Assembly (NCBI GenBank): GCA_958298945.1
Contig: OY282608.1
Location: 11,447,933 to 11,511,932 of the forward strand
From: Atherix ibis
Lineage: Eukaryota; Arthropoda; Insecta; Diptera; Athericidae
DNA length: 64,000 nt
Direction of reading: 5' to 3'
Under the pieces are notes generated by a model, which ran no database searches, was not told the DNA's origin, and worked only from the letters and a program-made list of their open reading frames with translations. Shown piece by piece: positions 56,031 to 64,000 of this stretch (the first letter of the stretch is position 1; every line of letters begins with the position of its first letter). Position numbers and translations under genes: made by a program.

Positions 56031-56085
56031 GGCTTGCTGGTTTGTTCGTTTTTTGGCTTTTTGGTTTGTTGGTTTGTTTGTTTGT
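56031..56085. repeat. Short connecting segment
   Basis: Contains GGCTTGCTGG, TTCGTTTTTTGG and GGCTTTTTGG variants that resemble 44.76-44.80 kb (GGCTTGCTGG...TTGGCTTTTTGG). It joins the truncated 487 bp copy to the 2744 bp unit. Confidence 0.5.
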
Positions 56086-58829
56086 TGGTTTGTTGGTTTA
56101 TTGGTTTGTTCGTTTTTTGGTTTGTTAGTTTGTTGGTTTGTTGGCTTGTTGGTTTGTTGGTTTGTTGGTTGTTTGGTTTGTTGGTTTGTTGGTTTGTTGG
56201 TTTGTTGGTTTGTTGGCTTATGGATTTGTTGGTTTGTTGGTTTGTTCGTTTGTTGGTTTGTTGGTTTTTTGTTTTGTTGGATTGTTGGCTTATTGGTTTG
56301 TTGGTTTGTTGGCTTGTTGGTTTGTTGGTTTTTGGGTTTGTTGGGTTGTTGGTTTGTTGGTTTGTTGGTTTGTTGGTTAGTTGGTTTGTTGGTTTGTTGG
56401 TTTGTTGGCTTGTTGGTTTGTTGGTTTGTTAGTTTGTTGGTGTGTTTGTTTGTTGGCTTGTTGGCTTGTTGGTTTGTTGGTTTGTTGGTTTGTTGGTTTG
56501 TTGCTTTGTTCGTTTTTTGGTTTGTGGCTTGTTGGTTTGTTCGTTTGTTGGTTTGTTGGTTACTTGGTTTGTTGGCTTGTTGGTTTGTTGGTTTGTTGGT
56601 TTGTTAGTTTGTTGGTTTGTTGGTTTGTTTATTTGTTCGTTTGTTGGTTTGCTGGTTTGTTGGTTTGTCGGCTTGTTGGCTTGTTGGTTTGTTGATTTGT
56701 TGACTTGTTGGTTTATTGGTTTGTTGGCTTGTCGGTTTTGTTGGTTTGTTGGTTTGTTGGCTTGTTGGTTTGTTGGCTTGTTGGTTTGTTGGCTTGTTGG
56801 TTTGTTGGTTTGTTGGCTTGTTGGTTTGCTGGTTTGTTAGCTTGTTGGCTTGTTGGTTTGTTCGTTTGTTCGTTTGTTCGTTTGTTGGTTTGTTGGTTTG
56901 TTGGTTTGTTGGTATTTTGGTTTGTTGGTTTTTTGGTTTGTTGGCTTTTTGGCTTGTTGGTTAGTTGGTTAGTTTGTTTGTTGGTTTGTTTGTTTGTTGG
57001 TTTGTTGGTTTGTTGGTTTGTTGGTTTGTTAGTTTGTTGGTTTGTTGGTTTGTTGCTTTGTTGGTTTGTTGGTTTGTTGACTTGTTGGTTTTTTGGTTTG
57101 TTGGTTTGTTGGTTTGTTGGTTTGTTGGTTTGTTGGTTTGTTGGCTTGATGGTTTTTTGGTTTGTTGGTTTGTTGGTTTGTTGCTTTGTTCGTTTTTTGG
57201 TTTGTTGGCTTGTTGGCTTGTTGGTTTTTTGGTTTGTTGGTTTGTTTCTTTGTTGGTTTGTTGGTTTGTTGGTTTGTTGGTTTGTTGGTTTGTTGGTTTG
57301 TTGGTTTGTTTGTTTGTTGGTTTGTGTGTTTGTTGGTTTGTTGGTTTGTTGGTTTGTTGGCTTATTGGTTTGTTGGTTTGTTGGTTTGTTCGTTTGTTGG
57401 TTTGTTGGTTTGTTGTTTTGTTAGTTTTTTGGTTTTCTGGTTTGTTGGTTTGTTGGTTTGTTGGTTTGTTGGTTTGTTGGTTTGTTGGTTTGTTGGTTTG
57501 TTGGTTTGTTGGTTTGTTGGTTTGTTGGCTTGTTGGTTTGTTGATTTGTTACTTTGTTTGTGTGTTTGTTTGTGGGCTTGTTGGCTTGTTGGTTTGTTGG
57601 TTTGTTGACTTGTTGGTTTGTTGGTTTGTTGGCTTGTTGGTTTTGTTGGTTTGTTGGTTTGTTGGCTTGTTGGCTTGTTGGTTTGTTGGTTTGTTGGCTT
57701 GTTGGTTTTTTGGTTTGTTGGTTTGTTGGTTTGTTGGTTTGTTGGTTTGTTGGTTTATTGGTTTGTTGTTTTGTTGGTTTGTTGGTTTGTTGGTATGTTG
57801 GTTAGTTCGTTTGTTGGTTTGTTGGTTTGTTGGTTTGTTGGTTTGTTGGTTTGTTGGGTTGTTGGTTTGTTGGTTTGTTGGTTTGTTGGTTTGTTGGCGT
57901 GTTGGTTTGTTCGTTTGTTGGCTTTTTGGTTTGTTGGTTTGTTGGTTTGTTGGTTTGTTAGTTTTTTCGTTTGTTGGTTTGTTGGCTTGTTGGTTTGTTG
58001 GTTTTTTGGTTGTTTGGTTTGTTGGTTTGTTGGTTTGTTGGCTTATTGGTTTGTTGGTTTGTTCGTTTGTTGGATTGTTGGCTTGTTGGTTTGTTGGTTT
58101 TTTGGTTTGTTGGTTTGTTGGTTTGTTGGTTTGTTGGATTGTTGGTTTGTTGGTTTGTTGGTTTGTTGGTTTGTTGGCTTGTTGGTTTGTTGATTTGTTA
58201 GTTTGTTTGTGTGTTTGTTTGTTGGCTTCTTGGCTTGTTGGTTTGTTGGTTTGTTGGTTTGTTGGTTTGTTGGTTTGTTGCTTTGTTAGTTTTTTGGTTT
58301 GTTGGCTTGTTGGTTTGTTCGTTTGTTGGTTGGTTGGTTACTTGGTTTGTTGGTTTGTTGGTTTATTGGTTTGTTGGTTTGTTGGTTTGTTAGTTTTTTC
58401 GTTTGTTGGTTTGTTGGTTTGTTCGTTTGTAGGTTTGTTGGTTTGTTCGCTTGTTGGCTTGTTGGCTTATTGGTTTGTTGGCTTGTTGGTTTGTTCGTTT
58501 GTTGGTTTGTTGGTTTATTGGTTTGTTCGTTTTTTGGTTTGTTAGTTTGTTGGTTTGTTGGTTTGTTGGCTTGTTGGTTTGTTGGTTTGTTAGTTTGTTG
58601 GTGTGTTTGTTTGTTGGCTTGTTGGCTTGTTGGTTTGTTGGTTTGTTGGTTTGTTGGTTTGTTGCTTTGTTCGTTTTTTGGTTTGTGGCTTGTTGGTTTG
58701 TTCGTTTGTTGGTTTGTTGGTTACTTGGTTTGTTGGCTTGTTGGTTTGTTGGTTTGTTGGTTTGTTAGTTTGTTGGTTTGTTGGTTTGTTTATTTGTTCG
58801 TTTGTTGGTTTGCTGGTTTGTTGGTTTGT
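56086..58829. repeat. 2744 bp tandem duplication, copy 1
   Basis: Matches 58830 onward at a constant offset of 2744 bp (343 units) for about 2.4 kb. Constant anchors are the module C at 56111/58855, TTATGGATTTG near 56219/58963, TTTTTGGGTTTG near 56333/59077, GGCTTGTCGGTTTTG near 56726/59470, GGTATTTTGG near 56911/59655, TTGTTACTTTG near 57546/60290 and GGCGTGTT near 57895/60639. The final 330 bp (58.50-58.83 kb) are a shortened repeat of the start of the unit. Confidence 0.9.
58500..58829. repeat. Collapsed copy of the 2744 bp unit start
   Basis: The order of variants follows 56.09-56.14 kb and then skips directly to the equivalent of about 56.40-56.66 kb (offset 2161 at GGTGTGTTTG: 58603 against 56442). 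About 260 bp of the parent is missing. It ends at GGTTTGCTGG near 58812, where the second full copy begins. Confidence 0.75.
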
Positions 58830-61240
58830 TGGTTTGTTGGTTTATTGGTTTGTTCGTTTTTTGGTTTGTTAGTTTGTTGGTTTGTTGGCTTGTTGGTTTG
58901 TTGGTTTGTTGGTTGTTTGGTTTGTTGGTTTGTTGGTTTGTTGGTTTGTTGGTTTGTTGGCTTATGGATTTGTTGGTTTGTTGGTTTGTTCGTTTGTTGG
59001 TTTGTTGGTTTTTTGTTTTGTTGGATTGTTGGCTTATTGGTTTGTTGGTTTGTTGGCTTGTTGGTTTGTTGGTTTTTGGGTTTGTTGGGTTGTTGGTTTG
59101 TTGGTTTGTTGGTTTGTTGGTTAGTTGGTTTGTTGGTTTGTTGGTTTGTTGGCTTGTTGGTTTGTTGGTTTGTTAGTTTGTTGGTGTGTTTGTTTGTTGG
59201 CTTGTTGGCTTGTTGGTTTGTTGGTTTGTTGGTTTGTTGGTTTGTTGCTTTGTTCGTTTTTTGGTTTGTGGCTTGTTGGTTTGTTCGTTTGTTGGTTTGT
59301 TGGTTACTTGGTTTGTTGGCTTGTTGGTTTGTTGGTTTGTTGGTTTGTTAGTTTGTTGGTTTGTTGGTTTGTTTATTTGTTCGTTTGTTGGTTTGCTGGT
59401 TTGTTGGTTTGTCGGCTTGTTGGCTTGTTGGTTTGTTGATTTGTTGACTTGTTGGTTTATTGGTTTGTTGGCTTGTCGGTTTTGTTGGTTTGTTGGTTTG
59501 TTGGCTTGTTGGTTTGTTGGCTTGTTGGTTTGTTGGCTTGTTGGTTTGTTGGTTTGTTGGCTTGTTGGTTTGCTGGTTTGTTAGCTTGTTGGCTTGTTGG
59601 TTTGTTCGTTTGTTCGTTTGTTCGTTTGTTGGTTTGTTGGTTTGTTGGTTTGTTGGTATTTTGGTTTGTTGGTTTTTTGGTTTGTTGGCTTTTTGGCTTG
59701 TTGGTTAGTTGGTTAGTTTGTTTGTTGGTTTGTTTGTTTGTTGGTTTGTTGGTTTGTTGGTTTGTTGGTTTGTTAGTTTGTTGGTTTGTTGGTTTGTTGC
59801 TTTGTTGGTTTGTTGGTTTGTTGACTTGTTGGTTTTTTGGTTTGTTGGTTTGTTGGTTTGTTGGTTTGTTGGTTTGTTGGTTTGTTGGCTTGATGGTTTT
59901 TTGGTTTGTTGGTTTGTTGGTTTGTTGCTTTGTTCGTTTTTTGGTTTGTTGGCTTGTTGGCTTGTTGGTTTTTTGGTTTGTTGGTTTGTTTCTTTGTTGG
60001 TTTGTTGGTTTGTTGGTTTGTTGGTTTGTTGGTTTGTTGGTTTGTTGGTTTGTTTGTTTGTTGGTTTGTGTGTTTGTTGGTTTGTTGGTTTGTTGGTTTG
60101 TTGGCTTATTGGTTTGTTGGTTTGTTGGTTTGTTCGTTTGTTGGTTTGTTGGTTTGTTGTTTTGTTAGTTTTTTGGTTTTCTGGTTTGTTGGTTTGTTGG
60201 TTTGTTGGTTTGTTGGTTTGTTGGTTTGTTGGTTTGTTGGTTTGTTGGTTTGTTGGTTTGTTGGTTTGTTGGCTTGTTGGTTTGTTGATTTGTTACTTTG
60301 TTTGTGTGTTTGTTTGTGGGCTTGTTGGCTTGTTGGTTTGTTGGTTTGTTGACTTGTTGGTTTGTTGGTTTGTTGGCTTGTTGGTTTTGTTGGTTTGTTG
60401 GTTTGTTGGCTTGTTGGCTTGTTGGTTTGTTGGTTTGTTGGCTTGTTGGTTTTTTGGTTTGTTGGTTTGTTGGTTTGTTGGTTTGTTGGTTTGTTGGTTT
60501 ATTGGTTTGTTGTTTTGTTGGTTTGTTGGTTTGTTGGTATGTTGGTTAGTTCGTTTGTTGGTTTGTTGGTTTGTTGGTTTGTTGGTTTGTTGGTTTGTTG
60601 GGTTGTTGGTTTGTTGGTTTGTTGGTTTGTTGGTTTGTTGGCGTGTTGGTTTGTTCGTTTGTTGGCTTTTTGGTTTGTTGGTTTGTTGGTTTGTTGGTTT
60701 GTTAGTTTTTTCGTTTGTTGGTTTGTTGGCTTGTTGGTTTGTTGGTTTTTTGGTTGTTTGGTTTGTTGGTTTGTTGGTTTGTTGGCTTATTGGTTTGTTG
60801 GTTTGTTCGTTTGTTGGATTGTTGGCTTGTTGGTTTGTTGGTTTTTTGGTTTGTTGGTTTGTTGGTTTGTTGGTTTGTTGGATTGTTGGTTTGTTGGTTT
60901 GTTGGTTTGTTGGTTTGTTGGCTTGTTGGTTTGTTGATTTGTTAGTTTGTTTGTGTGTTTGTTTGTTGGCTTCTTGGCTTGTTGGTTTGTTGGTTTGTTG
61001 GTTTGTTGGTTTGTTGGTTTGTTGCTTTGTTAGTTTTTTGGTTTGTTGGCTTGTTGGTTTGTTCGTTTGTTGGTTGGTTGGTTACTTGGTTTGTTGGTTT
61101 GTTGGTTTATTGGTTTGTTGGTTTGTTGGTTTGTTAGTTTTTTCGTTTGTTGGTTTGTTGGTTTGTTCGTTTGTAGGTTTGTTGGTTTGTTCGCTTGTTG
61201 GCTTGTTGGCTTATTGGTTTGTTGGCTTGTTGGTTTGTTC
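58830..61240. repeat. 2744 bp tandem duplication, copy 2
   Basis: Agrees with copy 1 at every anchor compared up to TTCGTTTTTTGG near 61236. There copy 1 (near 58492) goes on with TTCGTTTGTTGG and the collapsed segment. No unit gain or loss is visible across about 2.4 kb, so this is among the youngest events here. The longest forward open frame in the window (59709-62072, 787 codons) crosses this block and is a by-product of the repeat. Confidence 0.9.
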
Positions 61241-62074
61241 GTTTTTTGGTTTGTTGGCTTGTTGGTTTGTTGGCTTGTTGCTTTGTTGGTTTGTTGGTTT
61301 GTTGGTTTGTTGGTTTGTTGGCTTGTTAGCTTGTTGGTGTGTTGGTTTGTTGGTTTGTTGGTTTATTGGTTTGTTGGTTTGTTGGTTTGTTGGTTTGTTC
61401 GCTTATTGGCTTGTTGGTTTGTTGGTTAGTTCGTTTGTTGGTTTGTTGGTTTGTTGGTTTGTTGGTTTGTTGGTTTGTTGGTTTGTTGGCTTGCTGGTTT
61501 GTTCGTTTGTTGGCTTTTTGGTTTGTTGGTTTGTTTGTTTGTTGGTTTGTTGGTTTATTGGTTTGTTCGTTTTTTGGTTTGTTGGTTTGTTGGTTTGTTG
61601 GCTTGTTGGTTTGTTGGTTTGTTGGTTGTTTGGTTTGTTGGTTTGTTGGTTTGTTGGTTTGTTGGTTTGTTGGCTTATTGATTTGTTGGTTTCTTGGTTT
61701 GTTCGTTTGTTGGTTTGTTGGTTTGTTGTTTTGTTTAATTGTTGGCTTTTTGGTTTGTTGGTTTGTTGGCTTGTTGGTTTGTTGGTTTTTTGGTTTGTTG
61801 GTTTGTTGGTTTGTTGGTTTGTTGGTTTGTTGGTTAGTTGGTTTGTTGGTTTGTTGGTTTGTTGGTTTGTTGGCTTGTTGGTTTGTTGGTTTGTTAGTTT
61901 GTTGGTGTGTTTGTTTGTTGGCTTGTTGGCTTGTTGGTTTGTTGGTTTGTTGGTTTGTTGGTTGGTTGCTTTGTTCGTTTTTTGGTTTGTGGCTTGTTGG
62001 TTTGTTTGTTTGTTGGTTTGTTGGTTACTTGGTTTGTTGGCTTGTTGGTTTGTTGGTTTGTTGGTTTGTTAGTT
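60476..62074. repeat. 1599 bp tandem duplication, copy 1
   Basis: Overlaps the end of the second 2744 bp copy and runs past its junction at about 61240. It matches 62075-63673 at a constant offset of 1599. Anchors are GGTATGTTGGTTAG (60537/62136), GGCGTGTT (60639/62238), GGCTTCTTGG (60968/62567) and TTTGTTTAATTG (61729/63328). The period is one base short of 200 units because of one-base-short units such as GGTTTGTGG. Confidence 0.92.
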
Positions 62075-63673
62075 TGTTGGTTTGTTGGTTTGTTGGTTTA
62101 TTGGTTTGTTGTTTTGTTGGTTTGTTGGTTTGTTGGTATGTTGGTTAGTTCGTTTGTTGGTTTGTTGGTTTGTTGGTTTGTTGGTTTGTTGGTTTGTTGG
62201 GTTGTTGGTTTGTTGGTTTGTTGGTTTGTTGGTTTGTTGGCGTGTTGGTTTGTTCGTTTGTTGGCTTTTTGGTTTGTTGGTTTGTTGGTTTGTTGGTTTG
62301 TTAGTTTTTTCGTTTGTTGGTTTGTTGGCTTGTTGGTTTGTTGGTTTTTTGGTTGTTTGGTTTGTTGGTTTGTTGGTTTGTTGGCTTATTGGTTTGTTGG
62401 TTTGTTCGTTTGTTGGATTGTTGGCTTGTTGGTTTGTTGGTTTTTTGGTTTGTTGGTTTGTTGGTTTGTTGGTTTGTTGGATTGTTGGTTTGTTGGTTTG
62501 TTGGTTTGTTGGTTTGTTGGCTTGTTGGTTTGTTGATTTGTTAGTTTGTTTGTGTGTTTGTTTGTTGGCTTCTTGGCTTGTTGGTTTGTTGGTTTGTTGG
62601 TTTGTTGGTTTGTTGGTTTGTTGCTTTGTTAGTTTTTTGGTTTGTTGGCTTGTTGGTTTGTTCGTTTGTTGGTTGGTTGGTTACTTGGTTTGTTGGTTTG
62701 TTGGTTTATTGGTTTGTTGGTTTGTTGGTTTGTTAGTTTTTTCGTTTGTTGGTTTGTTGGTTTGTTCGTTTGTAGGTTTGTTGGTTTGTTCGCTTGTTGG
62801 CTTGTTGGCTTATTGGTTTGTTGGCTTGTTGGTTTGTTCGTTTTTTGGTTTGTTGGCTTGTTGGTTTGTTGGCTTGTTGCTTTGTTGGTTTGTTGGTTTG
62901 TTGGTTTGTTGGTTTGTTGGCTTGTTAGCTTGTTGGTGTGTTGGTTTGTTGGTTTGTTGGTTTATTGGTTTGTTGGTTTGTTGGTTTGTTGGTTTGTTCG
63001 CTTATTGGCTTGTTGGTTTGTTGGTTAGTTCGTTTGTTGGTTTGTTGGTTTGTTGGTTTGTTGGTTTGTTGGTTTGTTGGTTTGTTGGCTTGCTGGTTTG
63101 TTCGTTTGTTGGCTTTTTGGTTTGTTGGTTTGTTTGTTTGTTGGTTTGTTGGTTTATTGGTTTGTTCGTTTTTTGGTTTGTTGGTTTGTTGGTTTGTTGG
63201 CTTGTTGGTTTGTTGGTTTGTTGGTTGTTTGGTTTGTTGGTTTGTTGGTTTGTTGGTTTGTTGGTTTGTTGGCTTATTGATTTGTTGGTTTCTTGGTTTG
63301 TTCGTTTGTTGGTTTGTTGGTTTGTTGTTTTGTTTAATTGTTGGCTTGTTGGTTTGTTGGTTTGTTGGCTTGTTGGTTTGTTGGTTTTTTGGTTTGTTGG
63401 TTTGTTGGTTTGTTGGTTTGTTGGTTTGTTGGTTAGTTGGTTTGTTGGTTTGTTGGTTTGTTGGTTTGTTGGCTTGTTGGTTTGTTGGTTTGTTAGTTTG
63501 TTGGTGTGTTTGTTTGTTGGCTTGTTGGCTTGTTGGTTTGTTGGTTTGTTGGTTTGTTGGTTGGTTGCTTTGTTCGTTTTTTGGTTTGTGGCTTGTTGGT
63601 TTGTTCGTTTGTTGGTTTGTTGGTTACTTGGTTTGTTGGCTTGTTGGTTTGTTGGTTTGTTGGTTTGTTAGTT
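62075..63673. repeat. 1599 bp tandem duplication, copy 2
   Basis: I saw two substitutions against copy 1: GGCTTGTTGG near 63343 where copy 1 has GGCTTTTTGG near 61744, and TTTGTTCGTTTG near 63600 where copy 1 has TTTGTTTGTTTG near 62001. Both are consensus-type changes. No length change was visible. This is probably the most recent duplication in the window. Confidence 0.92.
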
Positions 63674-64000
63674 TGTTGGTTTGTTGGTTTGTTGGTTTGT
63701 TGGTTTTTTCGTTTGTTGGTTTGTTTATTTGTTCGTTTGTTGGTTTGCCGGCTTGTTGGTTTGTTGATTTGTTGACTTGTTGGTTTGTTGGTTTCTTGGC
63801 TTGTTGGTTTTGTTGGTTTGTTGGTTTGTTGGCTTGTTGGTTTGTTGGTTTGTTGGTTTGTTGGCTTGTTGGTTTTTTGGTTTGTTGGTTTGTTGGTTTG
63901 TTGGTTTTTTGGTTTGTTGGTTTATTGATTTGTTGTTTTGTTGGTTTGTGGTTTGTTGGTATGTTGGTTTGTTCGTTTGTTGGATTGTTGGCTTGTTGGT
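63674..64000. repeat. Family D end segment running off the window
   Basis: Carries the D string TTTATTTGTTCG near 63723, followed by TTTGCCGGCTTG, where other copies read TTTGTCGGCTTG. TTGATTTGTTGACTTG, the nine-base GGTTTTGTT near 63807 and GGTATGTTGG near 63958 follow. It resembles 48.65-49.0 kb and 57.6-57.85 kb. The array is not terminated here. Confidence 0.75.

Larger units (their letters stand above)
1..64000. repeat. Octanucleotide satellite array, consensus GGTTTGTT
   Basis: The entire window is a head-to-tail array of an 8 bp unit, GGTTTGTT on the + strand. Variant units differ mostly by one substitution. The common ones are GGCTTGTT, GGTTTATT, CGTTTGTT, AGTTTGTT, GGATTGTT, GGTTTTTT, GGTGTGTT, GTTTTGTT, GCTTTGTT and GATTTGTT. 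The + strand is almost purely G and T, and A and C occur only in variants. The orientation never changes. Both window ends lie inside the array. No promoter, splice pattern, RNA gene, transposon end or unique sequence is visible anywhere. The unit has no self-complementarity, so no stable Watson-Crick hairpin is expected. The likely role is structural satellite DNA of a eukaryotic chromosome; the organism cannot be determined from this sequence. Confidence 0.97.

Noticed and set aside
59709..62072. A 787-codon forward open frame, plus many others of 60-730 codons
   Set aside because: All are translations of the same octamer in whichever frame lacks a stop. Overlapping frames are open at the same time, starts are arbitrary TTG codons, and no promoter, splice site or codon bias is visible. 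The product is an LLVCWFVG repeat without any domain.
1..64000. CRISPR array
   Set aside because: Repeats are directly adjacent 8-mers with no unique spacers. The recurring module of about 150 bp is separated by more of the same satellite and not by spacers of constant length.
1..64000. Mobile elements, tRNA, rRNA or other RNA genes
   Set aside because: No terminal inverted repeats, transposase motifs, A/B boxes or stem-forming sequence exist in a strand made almost only of G and T. No stretch departs from the octamer pattern for more than a few bases.
1..64000. Strong G-quadruplex forming sequence
   Set aside because: G runs are almost always GG, with a few GGG or GGGG. Only weak two-layer quadruplexes with long loops are possible, so I note this only as a test and not as a feature.
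1..64000. A new defence, toxin or secretion system
   Set aside because: There is no coding gene to build one from. The interest of the window is in its repeat architecture.

Overview
The whole 64 kb window is the inside of one giant tandem repeat (satellite) array. The basic unit is 8 bp, GGTTTGTT on the + strand (AACAAACC on the other strand), repeated head to tail with scattered point variants. I found no unique flanking DNA at either end, no inversion, and no credible protein gene, RNA gene, mobile element or CRISPR array. The array starts before base 1 and continues past base 64000. Such a long, homogeneous short-unit satellite points to a eukaryotic chromosome (heterochromatin, pericentromere or subtelomere). 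The sequence has nothing that names the species.

Open reading frames run everywhere, but they come from the unit. Eight is not a multiple of three, and the consensus has no stop codon in any frame. All three forward frames therefore read the same octapeptide (LLVCWFVG) and the reverse frames read TNQQTNKP. Stops and phase changes appear only where a variant unit or an indel occurs. I annotate none of these frames as coding.

The information lies in the order of variant units (for example GGCTTGTT, GGTTTATT, CGTTTGTT, GGATTGTT, GGTTTTTT, GGTGTGTT), which works like a barcode. It reveals higher-order repeats (HORs) of about 0.16, 0.49, 0.76, 0.92, 0.99, 1.5-1.7, 2.4-2.8, 3.2-3.7 and 4.7 kb, all in direct orientation. 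I group them into four informal, partly mosaic families. Family A lies at about 0-12.1 kb and again at 24.4-37.7 kb. B lies at 12.1-14 kb and 37.75-41.7 kb. C lies at 14-22.2 kb and 41.7-44 kb. D lies at 22.2-24.4 kb, with further copies inside the second A region (about 27.0-28.1 and 31.7-32.7 kb) and across 44-64 kb. The order A-B-C-D is thus seen twice, about 21-28 kb apart, which suggests an older very large duplication later reworked by smaller local ones.

The right-hand third (46-64 kb) holds the cleanest duplications: a 3376/3368 bp pair (46278/49654), a 2744 bp pair (56086/58830) and a 1599 bp pair (60476/62075). The left-hand copies carry more indels. Almost all length differences between copies are exact multiples of 8 bp, as expected if whole units are gained and lost by slippage or unequal exchange. 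All block boundaries were found by eye from shared variant patterns and are good to roughly 10-50 bp unless stated.
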